Assembly (NCBI RefSeq): GCF_003590095.1
Contig: NC_039505.1
Coordinates: 2,852,001 to 2,916,000, forward strand
Reading direction: 5' to 3'
DNA length: 64,000 bases
From: Trichoplusia ni
Taxonomy: Eukaryota; Arthropoda; Insecta; Lepidoptera; Noctuidae
A model generated the notes under the pieces. The model worked only from the letters and a program-made list of their open reading frames with translations, was not told where the DNA came from and did not search any database. Positions 40,757 through 52,206 of this stretch are shown in pieces; within the stretch, counting starts at the first letter, position 1, and every line of letters starts with the position of its first letter. Both the position numbers and the translations under genes were made by a program.

Positions 40757-41165
40757 TTTTTTTTTTTTTTTTTTAGGCGGGGGAATCCTCATGGAAACCC
40801 ACTCCCTCGGGGGAGGAAATGGGTAGTGTCAGACTTTTACTGACTAAACCTGAACCGCCGTGCTACGTCATCCGCGTTTTTGTGTCGGTGTATGGCAATG
40901 CGTTGCAATCCTTCATACACCGACCGCGGGCTTCCACCGGCCAGTAATGTGGGCCGGTAGGTCACTTTCTTGTGTTGTGTGGAGGCCGACGTGTAAAGAG
41001 CGTCGGCCACCCAGCGCAGACACAAGTTCGGCGCGAGGCTCCGCAAAGACCGGACACGCGGCCAGTGTGTGAAGTGCGGTGTCATCCGCGTCACTGCACT
41101 GATGACACACTGTGGTGACCTCCCTTCGGGCCACCCGAAACAGGTAGTGCCCGAAGGGCCACCTT
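40757..41165 (-). mobile_element. R1-type LINE 3' fragment
   Basis: A 409-bp insertion flanked by CAGGCCT (40751-40757 and 41166-41172). It has an 18-base poly-T on its left edge, i.e. a poly-A tail on the minus strand. The minus strand encodes the C-terminal zinc knuckle of an R1-clade ORF2, CHQCSDADDTALHTLAACPV, then AELVSALGGRRSL and the end of the protein. This is a severely 5'-truncated retrotransposition event. The 3' UTR has GTCAGTAAAAGTCTGACACT, also seen at about 63277-63296. Confidence 0.87.
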
Positions 41166-41584
41166 CAGGCCTGCCACGGCGTCTCCGATTAAAGAAACCT
41201 CGTTGCTTATTGTAGGTATAATACGATGGAACTTCCTCATACAAAAGAGATTTTGCAAAATCAGTTTGGCAAAGTCGAAAGAATGCTAATAAAGTTGTTT
41301 GTCTAGGGTTCTCTAATCGTTCTGTAACATTTTCGGCGTTGAAATATATACGTTGACCGCCTTCAAGATGAACATCTAGATGAGTCACAGGTGGATATCT
41401 TTTGTGAATGTTGATACTTAAGATCCGCCACACAGCTTCTGAAGAACTAATATATCTGCCTGACTGAAGTCACTAATTTCGTCATGTTCATTTCTCAACG
41501 CAAATCTAGCTTGGTTACTGCCCTTATTAATGTACTTACAAATATATTTTATTGACTCTACACTATTATACATTTCAACATTTA

Positions 41585-41789
41585 TGTGGGATATTGTAAT
41601 TTAAGTAACCGGAACGCAACGGATGAGAGAAAGGGAAGTATGTGTGCGAGAAGGACGGAAGGCGAATGGCGAAAAAGTGTGGAACGACGACGAACGATAC
41701 GGTGTTTAAAATAAGAAAGTGTGATTCGAATGTAAAAATAAAACAATTCAAAAGTGACCTACGCTTTTATTATTGCCATCAATTCCACA
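41585..41789 (+). repeat. Gypsy 2 5' LTR
   Basis: 205 bp, TG..CA, near-identical to 46183-46387. It contains AAAAATAAAAC, a possible polyadenylation signal. The 92-residue open frame running across it and the leader is not a gene. Confidence 0.93.
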
Positions 41790-41793
41790 AAAT

Positions 41794-41811
41794 TGGGGGC
41801 TCGTCCGGGAT
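41794..41811 (+). other. Gypsy 2 tRNA-Pro primer binding site
   Basis: TGGGGGCTCGTCCGGGAT lies four bases after the LTR. By recall this is a perfect 18-base complement to the 3' end of tRNA-Pro, the primer used by murine leukaemia-type retroviruses. It is unusual among insect gypsy elements that I know. Confidence 0.8.
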
Positions 41812-41931
41812 TGGCAATAATTACGACGAACGACGACGGATACCGGCACGTGGCGAACGGCGGCCGACGATTCAAACATCATCTACGACTTTTATGACGG
41901 TTAAGGCGAACGAGGGCTGAAGCAAGCTAAG

Positions 41932-42690
41932 ATGACTACGAAGCCGGTAAAAGAGGAACCACATACGGGATTAAGCTCGACGTTGTATCTTACCACGGAA
42001 GTTATACCTAAATTCACCGGTCAAGACAAAACCTATTCAGTGTCTCGATGGATACAAGACGTCGAAGAGAATGGTGAAATATGCGGTTGGATACCGCTTC
42101 AACAGCTGCTGATGGCACGGAGGTCTCTAGCAGGCACCGCACAACTCTGGATACAAGCTGAACGCCCTCACAAAACATGGGAGGAATTCAAGACGGCCCT
42201 GAGTTAGGAATTTCCCGACACCGTCGACATCAAGACCATACACGAACTCATGAGTCAGCGAAAGAGAAGACGTGACGAGAGTTGCATCGACTATATGATG
42301 GTCATGAAGGAATTAGGAAAGCGAGGAAAATTTCCTGATTACGTGGCTATAAAATACATTGTTGACGGCATTGTCAACCATGAGACACATAAAATAATGC
42401 TGTACGGAGTAACAACGTATCCAGACCTAAAAGAGAAGCTCAAAATCTACGAAAACATTAAAGAAAAACTGAAGTTGGAACATAGAAGTGCCTTTAGAAG
42501 TGAAAAGCGCAGCATCATTCAGCAAAAATCTAAGAAATGTTATAATTGTGGCGATAGCAATCATTTATCAGGAGACTGTCCGCAGAAGACACAAGGTTCA
42601 AAATGCTTTAACTGCAACGAATATGGTCATATTTCACTAATGTGCCCGCATAGAAAAACAGGGCGGTGGGCGGCCGCAAGGAAGATATGA
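41932..42690 (+). pseudogene. Gypsy 2 Gag
   Basis: The start at MTTKPVKEEPHTG lies after a short leader. The core (VIPKFTGQDKTYSVSRWIQD, LAGTAQLWIQ) resembles retrotransposon Gag. A TAG at 42205-42207 interrupts it, and the same frame goes on through KRGKFPDYVAIKYI to two zinc knuckles, CYNCGDSNHLSGDC and CFNCNEYGHISLMC, near 42540-42650. Without the single stop the Gag would be about 250 residues. Pol overlaps its end in another frame. Confidence 0.83.
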
Positions 42691-44640
42691 GTACAAATTC
42701 AAATTCATCAAAATGGCGCACTTTTGGCGATAGAAGAAATAATCATGGCGGCGGCGGCGCATCGACAAGTGGAAGTGGTGAACGAGTGAACAAACAAGCA
42801 ATGTTCGGTCACAACGACGAAGTAGAAATGTCAAACTCAAAGATGACAGGTGACAGCCAAGACAACAAACGTCAAATTGAATATGACATCTACGATGTAA
42901 ACAAACAGTCGCTACAAGAAAAACCTCTGAAAATAGTCGAATTATGTGGAAAAGAGGCAAGTGCGCTTATAGATTCGGGCAGTGACGTGAATTTAGTGTC
43001 CTCGGAATTTTGTGCTAACGTTTCTAAATCCAAGAACAATAGTATAACGCTCACTGGACTCGGTCTCGCTAAAGTGAAGTCGGTAGGTTGTATAACAACA
43101 AATGTGGTTATTGACGGTACGAACTACGACGATGTGTTATTCTACGTTGTGCCTAAAGACTGTATGCCTTTTGATGTAATCATAGGTCACGAATTTCTTA
43201 AAAATGTTGTAACAGTTATGAAAGGTTGTGATGTGTGGATGAAACCTGTGGAATGGGTGAGCAAAATTCATTGTTTCAGTTGCAGTGTTGATGTTGGTCA
43301 TGTAACTAACACTAACCTAAAAGAAGAAGTTGTCCAAATGGTTGAGAACTATCAACCAAATCAAATTAAAGAAACTCCTATCCAGCTGAAAATAATTGTG
43401 AAAGATGATGTACCTGTAGTGCAGCGCCCACGACGCATATCATTAAAGGAGCAAGCAGTAGTTGAGGAGCAAGTGTCGGAGTGGCTTGAGCAAGGCATTG
43501 TAAGAGTAAGTTATTCTGAATATGCCAGTCCCTTAGTTCTTGTTCGCAAAAAAGATGGTGCTATAAGGGTGTGTGTAGACTATAGAAAATTAAATAGTAA
43601 AATTGTAAAGGATGAGTTCCCCTTACCTGTTATTGAGGATTATATTGACAAGTTGGCTGAGGCAAAAGTATTTAGTGTATTGGATTTAAAAAATGTTTTT
43701 TTCCATTTGAATGTCAGTAGTGAGTCAATCAAGTACACTGCATTTGTTACACACCATGGGCAGTTTGAGTTCCTGAAGGCTCCATTTGGCTTATCTGTTT
43801 CCCCGAACCATTTCATGAGATTTGTGACCATAATCTTCAGAGAATTGATATCCAAAGGTGTTGTACTTATATTCGTCGACGATATCCTTATTCCAGCTAA
43901 AGACGAACAGGAAGCAGTGGACAGATTTAGAGAAGTTTTAAGGGTAGCATCTGAGTATGGCTTATAAATAAATTGGAAGAAAGCACATCTTATATGTCGG
44001 AGCATAACTTATTTAGGCCATACAATTGAGAATGGACAAGTAAGGCCTGCCAGTGACAAGATTGACGCTGTTACAAAATTTCCAGAACCAAAAACAGTTA
44101 AGCAATTGCAAAGTTTTATAGGGTTAGCATCATACTTCCGGAAGTATATACAGAATTTTGCATCTATAGCACGACCACTTACAGATTTATTAAAGAAATA
44201 TGTTAATTTTGAGTTCAATGATAACCAACGACGTGCGTTCAACTGTTTGAAGGAATGTCTGACTACCAAACCAGTTTTAAGGATATTCAATCCAAGATTT
44301 GAAACAGAAATGCATACAGATGCCTCACGTTTGGCTTATGCCGCTATTCTTATGCAGCGTTCTGACGATGATGGTGGACTATATCCAGTGTACTATATGA
44401 GCCGTAAAACAAGTGAAGCAGAAAAGAAGTACACCAGTTATGAATTGGAAAGTCTGGCCATTATAGAAGGCGTGAAAAAATTTAGACATTACTTGTATGG
44501 TTTAAAATTTAAAATTGTAACCGATTGCCAAGCATTTCAGATGACACTTAAGAAAAAAGATTTATGTACAAGAGTCGCAAGATGGGCATTACTTCTACAG
44601 GAGTTTGACTTTGTAGTTGAACATCGCATTAAGCCGAAAC
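42666..44640 (+). pseudogene. Gypsy 2 protease, RT and RNase H
   Basis: The frame opens within the end of gag. The protease has ALIDSGSDVNLV (DSG) near 42965 and DVIIGHEFL. RT has RVCVDYRKLNSKI, FSVLDLKNVFFHL, KAPFGLSVSPNHF and the catalytic IFVDDIL near 43875. An in-frame TAA at 43965 interrupts the frame before RSITYLGHTI. RNase H has EMHTDASRLAYAAIL near 44315 and YELESLAIIEGVKKF; the frame then slips at EHR near 44625. Apart from these lesions the catalytic residues are intact. Confidence 0.85.
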
Positions 44641-45847
44641 CCTTATGTAGCAGTGGTTACTCTGCATGACGAAATCAGACAAGCACAACAGACAGATGAT
44701 GGTATAAAAGCTATATTAGAGATATTACAAGAAAGAAGTTATGGTGATTATTATATTGATAATGGATTGTTGTACAAAGGAGTGGAAAAGCATCTAGTGA
44801 TACCAAAGTCTGTGGAAAATGAAATCATAAGAAAAGCTCATGCAAATGGACACTTTTCAAAGAAAAAGATGACTGAATTAATAAGTAAAGATTATTTTAT
44901 TAAGAACCTAGATAAGAAAATTGAAGATTTCATTACCAGTTATATTTCATGTTTATTAGCCACGCGTAAGGAGGGAAAACAGGAAGGTTTTCTGCAACCA
45001 ATCGAAAAGGAAGAGTCACCATTACACACACTTCATTTGGATCACATTGGTCCCATGACAGAGACGAAGAAGCAGTACAACCATATTCTTACAATTGTAG
45101 ACGCATTTACGAAGTTCACTTGGATTTTTCCCACTAAGAGCACCACCAGTAAAGAAACAATTGAAAAGTTGAAAATTCACCAGCAACATTTTAGCAATCC
45201 TACTAGATTTATAACTGATCGAGGAACAGCTTATACGAGTAATGAGTTTCAAGAGTATTGTAAAGATGAAAACATACAGCACATCAAAATTACAACTGGG
45301 ATACCTAGAGGAAATGGTCAGGTTAAAAGAGTTCATCGTACTATAATCTCTGTACTTACAAAATTACACAATTTTGTAAGTAGAAAACCCTTCGCTATGG
45401 TACAGGCATGTAAGTAGATTACAGCGAGCTCTAAATAGTACTTTTTAACGAAGCATAAATTCAACACCCTATCAACTATTGATTGGGACTAAAATGAGAA
45501 TGAAAGAAGATATTGAGATCTATGACTTGCTTTTGGAAGAAGGAAGAGAAAGCTATTCAGAGGAGAGAGAAAAACTCAGAGAAAAGGCTAAGGAATAGAT
45601 TCTACATTCTAGAAAAAGAAAAGAAAGCATGAAGTACAAAGAAGGAGATTTGGTGGCAATAAAACGAACGCAATTTGGAACTGGAATGAAAATAAAAGCC
45701 AAATATCTAGGACCCTATAAAGTTATAAAAGTGAAGAGGAATGACAGATATGAAGTGAAAAAGCTGGATCCTAATACGGAAGGACCTGGTGCAACCTCTA
45801 GTTCAGTTGATTGCATGAAGTTGTGGCCAGTCAACCCCAAAACCTAA
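44640..45847 (+). pseudogene. Gypsy 2 integrase with active-site Glu replaced
   Basis: After a short deletion the frame resumes at LSRNPYVAVVTLHDE. The zinc region has HANGHFSKKKM, but CxxC is damaged (SCLLATRK). The catalytic core keeps LHLDHIGPM and ITDRGTAYTSNEF with both Asp residues. The third residue lies in GNGQVKRVHRTI, where Lys stands in place of the conserved Glu, which should abolish strand transfer. A TAG at 45415 and more stops follow. The C-terminal domain reads GDLVAIKRTQFGTGMKIKAK and KYLGPYKVIKVKRNDRY (to 45847). The element cannot supply its own integrase. Confidence 0.83.
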
Positions 45848-46182
45848 AGCATGAGAGTTGATTTCTAATTTTTGTTTTTTTGGTTTGTGTGAGAGTTTTA
45901 TTTCATTGTTAACTTAGTTTATTGATTTGGTTGTAAATCTGTTGTTCTACAATGTTACTCTTGTTTATTACCAATAAGTGATCTGTATCTGTTCATATGG
46001 TGTTATTTTGTTAACTCACAAAATTACTAGTTTGTTGTATAAACTTAAGCTTGTTTAAGTAAAGAATTGTTACTTGGTCTTGTAAATTCGATTTAAGTTA
46101 AATACTATATTAGATTAATGAATGCATGTGATCAATTTTTAAGAGCATGTCTGAGGACAGACATGGATCAGGAATGGCCGAT

Positions 46183-46387
46183 TGTGGGATATTGTAATTT
46201 AAGTAACCGGAACGCAACGGATGAGAGAAAGGGAAGTATGTGTGCGAGAAGGACGGAAGGCGAATGGCGAAAAAGTGTGGAACGACGACGAACGATACGG
46301 TGTTTAAAATAAGAAAGTGTGATTCGAATGTAAAAATAAAATAAATCAAAAGTGACCTACGCTTTTCTTATTGCCATCAATCCCACA
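46183..46387 (+). repeat. Gypsy 2 3' LTR
   Basis: 205 bp, followed by TTTA and Helitron C sequence. The upstream sequence GAGGACAGACATGGATCAGG is a poor polypurine tract but is the only candidate. Confidence 0.92.
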
Positions 46388-48258
46388 TTTATGTGAGTTT
46401 GAAATGTTCTAGACAACACAGGCGAATACGGAACGACCCACCTATTATCTAAAGTTACCTGTTGTCTAGACACTCGTTTTCCAACAGTAAAACCACCATT
46501 GTCTCTTCAACGACGACGATATTATGGGTATCCATCATGTCCTGTTACAGTTTCATCCACTAAGCATTTTGGATATCTTTTAGTGCAACGACCGTCTTGC
46601 ATGCAAGGAGAATTTCCGTTAAATGCACCATGGACCATGTACCATATGGGTTTTAACAATGTCGTATAGCACGCGATCTGCAATCGGACTTGAAATTTCA
46701 GCACTGATTAAACTGTCTACATCATTAGGTCGAACCTCATCTTTTAACCATAGCAGGATATGTGCGTGAGGTAAGCCGCGTTTTTGCCATTCAACACTAT
46801 ACATATAACACAATACTTCTCCAAAAATGTTATCTTTGGTAAGTAGATCTATCGTTAATTTTAATTTTAAATAAAAAACTCTTGCGATGATATCATGGCG
46901 GTCATGCGGTGCTTGACCCTCAAGAAGCTCCCGAGTGATTTCATCCCACTTAGGATTGGTAGTTACTGTAATAAATAAGTCGGGACGTCCATATTTTCTT
47001 ACGTAACAAAAAGCATCTTGAGTACGTTCGTGCATGAACCGTGGACCATCAGTAAAAAAAGAGGGTAAATTAACTAAACGGCCCATATTCACCGTATCAT
47101 TATCTTGCTGCATGGCGTCGCGAAGGTGTACGTATTCTTCAGCGCGTAGCTGCCTTTGATTAGATCGCAAGTAAACTAACCTTTCGGTTTCAATTTTTGC
47201 GTACATGTCAACAATAAACTGATTGAAGAAGCCACGAAAACGTTGAAAGTATACAAACCTATTCCATCTCACTTGCAAGTGGTAACAATAATATAGACAA
47301 TATATTATAATTAGGTGCACCTGTATGCGGATCAGTTTGGTATAATAACCATCTTCCCCTCGACAACATATCAGACAATATTGCAAACTGTCATAAGCCC
47401 TGTGGGTTTCGTAAATACGTTGCAAACTATTGTCTCTGGACCGGATAACAATATCACGCCTATCACATTCTTGGTCGACCAATACCACAGCAACTTCATT
47501 TGTGGATGGAGCATTATAACGCCTAGGATGTTCCTGAGTTGGACGCCTATCGGCATTTTTAGGTTTTTTAGGTTAGGGCTTGCCTGAAAAGCTCTTATTT
47601 GTGGCGTGATATACAATCGATGCATTTAACTATAAACATGCGAGTGAGAACTGGAGATAATCCAGATAATAGTCAATTTTCTAATACATTATTAAAGATT
47701 GTTGAAGGTACCTATCCACAACTACACCAAGGAAAACTTATTTTGACGCCTGAATTATGTTGTATAGTTCAATCTCAAACACATCTGATATCGTCGGTTT
47801 ACGGTGACAAATATATTAAATAGGGACAATACTTGGCTCAGCGAAAGATCTATTTTAACTCCTCGCAATGATCAGGCATTTGAGATTAATAACAAAATAC
47901 TGTCGAATCTACAGGGGGAAAGCAAAGTTTATAGATCAATAAATAGAATGGTCGATGAATAAGAAGCCACTAATTACCTACCCGATAGAATTCTTAAATT
48001 CTTTAAATATGCCCGGACTTCCTTCTCATGAAATTTGTTTAAAAATTGGCATTCCGATTATTCTACTCCGAAATTTAAGACCACCACAACTTTGCAGTGG
48101 AACTCGACTGAAAGTAACCCAGTTGCAACAAAATATAATCGACGCTCAAATTGTAACAGGTTGCGGTGCAGGAGAAACCGTCTTTATCCCCAGAATACCC
48201 ATTATACCAAATAATTTTCCGTTCCAATTTAAAAGAACGCAATTCCCGGTATCGGTGT

Positions 48259-48414
48259 TGTTGTAGTAATTTGAAATTGCCGCGTTCTCACTACATGACG
48301 TTTGAGAGGTCGTTGAACGCTTGTGCCGCCATCTCTGCTGTAAAAGTGTTTGCTAATGTGTATTATTCTGTTAAATAAATAATTAATTAAGTATAAAGCC
48401 TATTAATTACATCA
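48259..48414 (+). repeat. Copia 2 5' LTR
   Basis: 156 bp, TGTTGTAGTAA...TTACATCA, identical by eye to 52207-52362. It is short even for copia. Confidence 0.95.
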
Positions 48415-48428
48415 GGTTATGGGCCCAG
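48415..48428 (+). other. Copia 2 primer site (half-tRNA type)
   Basis: GGTTATGGGCCCAG directly follows the LTR. It is complementary to the anticodon stem-loop region of initiator tRNA-Met rather than to its 3' end. Priming from a cleaved half of that tRNA is known for Drosophila copia. Confidence 0.78.
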
Positions 48429-48567
48429 AACGTAATCTGTTTGTAATAAGTATCAGTGAGAAGTAATATCAGTGAAATAACGATATACAAAGTCGCCGGT
48501 CATTAAAACTGACACGACATAACCTAAAGCCACGTGGTTTGTGTAGAAAAATATTTTTACATACAAA

Positions 48568-51192
48568 ATGTCTTCAAATGCAATGACTCTTATCGAAAAA
48601 TTAAGTGGTCGAGATAATTATAATACATGGAGATTTGCTGTGATGACGTATTTACAACATGAAGACCTCTGGTGCTGTATCGAAAATAAAGGCGAATCTG
48701 TTGATTCAAAGCTCGACCTGAAAGCAAAGGCAAAGATTATATTGTTGGTTGACTCAGTGAATTACGTACATATACAAGAGGCAAAAACGGCAAAAGAAGT
48801 GTGGACCAATTTACAAAAAGCTTTTGACGACAAAGGGTTGACAAGACGCGTGGGCTTATTGAGAGATATGATTACAACGACGTTAGAAAATTGTCAAAAT
48901 GTTGAAGATTACGTTAACAGAATAATGAGTGCAGCACATAAACTTCGAAACATATCATTTGACATCAATGATGAGTGGCTGGGTACATTGCTCCTTGCTG
49001 GATTACCCGAAGTCTACAAGCCAATGATTATGGCCCTCGAAAGTTCTGGTGTGCCGATTACAGCAGACTCTGTAAAGACTAAGCTCTTACAAGAAATAAA
49101 GAGCTCCGAGTCAGTTGCATTATATGCAAGTAAGCCAAGTAAATATAAACAAAAGGACTCTGATAGTTCTCCGAAGTTTAACAAAGGGCCCCGTTGTTTC
49201 AAATGCAACCGTTATGGTCACATAAGTAAAAATTGCAGAACAAAGAAAAAGGACCAAGGCAAAGAAACTGGATATGTCGCTGTGTTCTCGGCATCCGCTG
49301 CAGCAAGTGACAGTAAGAGCTGGTTTGTTGATTCAGGAGCGTCCATGCATATGACAATGAGGCAGGACTGGCTATACGATGAATCATCACCTCCAATTAC
49401 AAGCATCCGTATTGCTGATGATAAAATGCTTAAAGTGAAGAGCTGTGGAAAAATTGATCTGCCTATATGTAATAGTGAAGGACAAACACAAACCATACAA
49501 GTAACCAATGTGTTGTATGTCCCTGAGTTAGCAAGCAATCTTCTCTCCGTGAGTCAGCTGATAAAGAAAGAATGTTCTGTACAGTTTAGTAACGACGGCT
49601 GTAAAATATTCAACAAATCTCAAAAGGAAGTAGTAGCTTGTGAATTAGTGAATAATATGTATCGTCTGAACTTAAGTAGTGCACAAGCATATGCATGTCA
49701 TTCAAAGGAAAGTGACAGCTACTTATGGCATCAAAGGATGGCTCATCTCAATATGACTGATCTGAACAAACTCTCCAAATGTGCAGAAGGTGTCAAGCTT
49801 ACCGACAATAAGCTGGATATGATATGTGAATTTTGTCAAGAAGGAAAACAGTCCCGGCTGCCGTTTCCTAAGGAAGGTTCTCGTGCTAAGAAGGTTCTAG
49901 AACTTATACATTCCGATATCTGTGGGCCACTGGAGGTAAAATCAGTTGGAGGAGCGCAATATTTCCTCACATTTGTAGATGACTATACCAGGAAAGTATT
50001 TATTTATTTACTTAAAAACAAGTCTGAAGTATTTAATAAATTTAAAGAATTTAAAGCATTTGTGGAAAATCAACTTGAATGTAAAATAAAGAAATTAAGA
50101 ACTGATAATGGAAGAGAGTATCTAAGTAACGAGTTTATTGAATACATGCAAAATTGTGGCATAATACATGAAACTTCTAATCCATATACCCCACAACAAA
50201 ATGGGTTAGCGGAACGTATGAACCGTACATTGATGGAGAGAGCTCGCTGTATGTTGCTTAATGCTAATTTACAGAAATACTACTGGGCTGAAGCAGTGGC
50301 GACAGCTGCGTACATAACGAACCGCTGTCCAACAAGATCCATTTCATACGCTACACCTGAGGAGTTATGGTCCGGGAAGAAGCCAAATTTGAAACACCTT
50401 AGAATCTTTGGATGCGAAGTCATGGTTCATGTTCCTGATGCTAAACGTCAAAAACTGGATCCTAAGGCAAGTAAAATGATTTTTATTGGCTACTCAGAAG
50501 TCACTAAAGGTTACAGATTATTAGATACTAAAACAAGAAAAATTGTTATCAGTAGAGATGTTGTATTTCTGGAAAATTCTGTACAAAGAAAATATTGTAT
50601 GGTTCCGCTAACAGAAAATACTAATGATGTTAAAATATGTGCTGATGAAACAAAGAACATTGATGAATCTGTTGAGCTAACAAATCAAAGCACAAGAGAG
50701 TTAAATAACTCATCTGTAACATTATCCGATGATAATGAAGAAGAAACATTTTTCTCCGATGATGATCCCGCATATGTACCTGAAAAAGAAATAAATATTA
50801 GTGGACCTAGTAATATGACACTTAGAAATAGAAATAGAAAATATGAAACTAATACTTACCTCTGTCAAGGTGGAGAACATGAAGAAAATGATACTCCAAT
50901 GACTTACCGAGAGGCTCTATCATCAGTGGATAAAGATAAGTGGAAAAAGTCTATAGAAGAAGAGTTGCAAGCACACAGTAAGAATGAAACATGGGAGTTG
51001 GTGAAGAAGCCAGATAGAGAGAGAACTATTGGCTGTAAGTGGGTTTTCAAAGTGAAAGATACACCATCGGGACCACTGTATAAATCAAGGTTATGTGCCA
51101 TGGGCTGCTCACAGAAACACCAGGTTGATTACACTGAAACATTTTCACCAACTGTCAGGTATGACTCTGTAAGAGTTATATTGATGATTTAA
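48568..51192 (+). CDS. Copia 2 Gag-protease-integrase-RT start
   Basis: An 874-codon open frame from MSSNAMTLIEKLSGRDNYN. Residues 1-200 are a UBN2-type Gag. A CCHC knuckle CFKCNRYGHISKNC lies near 210. The protease has SWFVDSGASMHM near 253. The pre-integrase zinc region has LWHQRMAHLN and CEFCQEGK near 390-430. The integrase core has IHSDICGP (about 448), RTDNGREY (about 511) and QNGLAERMN (about 547), so D, D and E are complete. A Ser/Asp/Glu-rich spacer (EEETFFSDDDPAYV) separates this from the RT start (GCKWVFKVK, RLCAMGCSQKH). Drosophila copia has one long frame of this kind, which fits. It stops at 51190 because the RT core is gone. Confidence 0.92.
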   Translation: MSSNAMTLIEKLSGRDNYNTWRFAVMTYLQHEDLWCCIENKGESVDSKLDLKAKAKIILLVDSVNYVHIQEAKTAKEVWTNLQKAFDDKGLTRRVGLLRDMITTTLENCQNVEDYVNRIMSAAHKLRNISFDINDEWLGTLLLAGLPEVYKPMIMALESSGVPITADSVKTKLLQEIKSSESVALYASKPSKYKQKDSDSSPKFNKGPRCFKCNRYGHISKNCRTKKKDQGKETGYVAVFSASAAASDSKSWFVDSGASMHMTMRQDWLYDESSPPITSIRIADDKMLKVKSCGKIDLPICNSEGQTQTIQVTNVLYVPELASNLLSVSQLIKKECSVQFSNDGCKIFNKSQKEVVACELVNNMYRLNLSSAQAYACHSKESDSYLWHQRMAHLNMTDLNKLSKCAEGVKLTDNKLDMICEFCQEGKQSRLPFPKEGSRAKKVLELIHSDICGPLEVKSVGGAQYFLTFVDDYTRKVFIYLLKNKSEVFNKFKEFKAFVENQLECKIKKLRTDNGREYLSNEFIEYMQNCGIIHETSNPYTPQQNGLAERMNRTLMERARCMLLNANLQKYYWAEAVATAAYITNRCPTRSISYATPEELWSGKKPNLKHLRIFGCEVMVHVPDAKRQKLDPKASKMIFIGYSEVTKGYRLLDTKTRKIVISRDVVFLENSVQRKYCMVPLTENTNDVKICADETKNIDESVELTNQSTRELNNSSVTLSDDNEEETFFSDDDPAYVPEKEINISGPSNMTLRNRNRKYETNTYLCQGGEHEENDTPMTYREALSSVDKDKWKKSIEEELQAHSKNETWELVKKPDRERTIGCKWVFKVKDTPSGPLYKSRLCAMGCSQKHQVDYTETFSPTVRYDSVRVILMI

Positions 51193-52067
51193 AAGTAAAT
51201 TTTGAAATAAAAGTATGTGAACCTAAAAACTTTGTTGGCCTTGAAATTGAGAGAGGAGAAAACTACATATTTCTACATCAGACCACATATATACAAAAAT
51301 TGCTGAATAAATTTAATATGACTAATGCCAATGGGAACAGTACACCAGTAGAGACAGGTATCAAATTAGAAAAAAATACATCGGAGCTAGATAGAAACAT
51401 TCCATATAGAGAAGCTGTGGGCTCCTTGATGCATCTAGCTATAGTCAGCAGGCCTGACATAATGTTTGCGGTTAGCTTAGTCAGCCGATATCTGGATAGC
51501 TATGATAGTATTCACTGGAATGCCGTAAAACGAATAATGAAGTACCTCAAAGAAACAAGTGATTATGGTCTGTATTATACACCGTCACAAAATAATACAC
51601 TAGAAGGTTATTCTGATTCTGACTACGCTAATGATACTGAAACAAGAAGGTCAATGACAGGATATGTATTCATTAAGAATGGTGCTGCTGTTACTTGGGC
51701 CAGTCAACGTCAGCAAACGATAGCACTATCTACAACTGAAGCAGAGTTTATGGCTGCCTGTAGCGCTACAAAGGAAGTTATTTGGTTAAAGAGACTTTTG
51801 TTAGATATAGATGAATATAATCAGGATTCTGTAACACTTAACATAGATAATCAAAGTGCAATCTCTGTCATAAAAAATGAAAATTATCATAAACGATGTA
51901 AACACATAGATATTAAATACAAGTTTGTTAAAGAGAAATATGAAAGTACAGATATTGATCTAAAGTATATAAGTAGTAATGAACAAAGGGCTGATATATT
52001 TACTAAACCCTTATGTAAAAGTAAATTTAAATATCTAAGAAGTAAATTAGGTATTTGTAAAATGTAA
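51183..52067 (+). pseudogene. Copia 2 RT end and RNase H
   Basis: The frame resumes two bases out of phase with DDLKVNFEIKV, the segment just after the RT catalytic YVDD. It has FVGLEIERG, TPVETGIKLEK, GSLMHLAIVSRPDI and then RNase H: SDSDYANDTETRRSMTGYVF, LSTTEAEFMAACSATKEVIW and KRCKHIDIKY. It ends at CKSKFKYLRSKLGI. The stretch from QFDVKTAFL-type motifs to YVDD, usually well over 100 residues, has been removed in one deletion. RNase H itself looks intact. Confidence 0.87.
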
Positions 52068-52206
52068 CTGTACTTATAAAACTTGATTCTGTAATACTTT
52101 GTTTAGTAATACTATGTATGTGTAGAGTAACTTAACCTATTGTTTTTGTTAGTTACTATTATTTTTTTTTCACTTTACAATGAGGAACGCTGTAATTTGG
52201 AGAGAG

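Larger units (their letters stand above)
41585..46387 (+). mobile_element. Ty3/gypsy element 2 in Helitron C
   Basis: A complete 4.8-kb insertion with two 205-bp LTRs (TGTGGGAT...CCCACA) and a TTTA target duplication. Order: LTR, tRNA-Pro primer site, gag, protease, RT, RNase H, integrase, LTR. The coding part has several stops and shifts and a lost integrase glutamate. The 3' non-coding stretch 45848-46182 shows no gene. The LTRs differ by about a dozen changes, so it is older than gypsy 1. Confidence 0.92.
39968..47560 (-). mobile_element. Helitron C, inverted internal part (with nested inserts)
   Basis: Minus-strand Helitron sequence homologous to Helitron B at about 20234-22665: Rep from RRPTQEH onward and helicase up to the TAHxMFKIP region. 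It is interrupted by an R1-type LINE tail (40757-41165) and gypsy 2 (41585-46387). At about 47560 it meets forward-oriented Helitron sequence that starts at the equivalent of 22935. One element with an inverted middle explains both parts better than two independent copies. The Rep-helicase frame is broken by stops and shifts, several shared with Helitron A. The 5' third is missing. Confidence 0.82.

Noticed and set aside
43965..43967. In-frame TAA in gypsy 2 RT region as programmed termination
   Set aside because: The element has other random lesions, and no gypsy group known to me ends Pol there.
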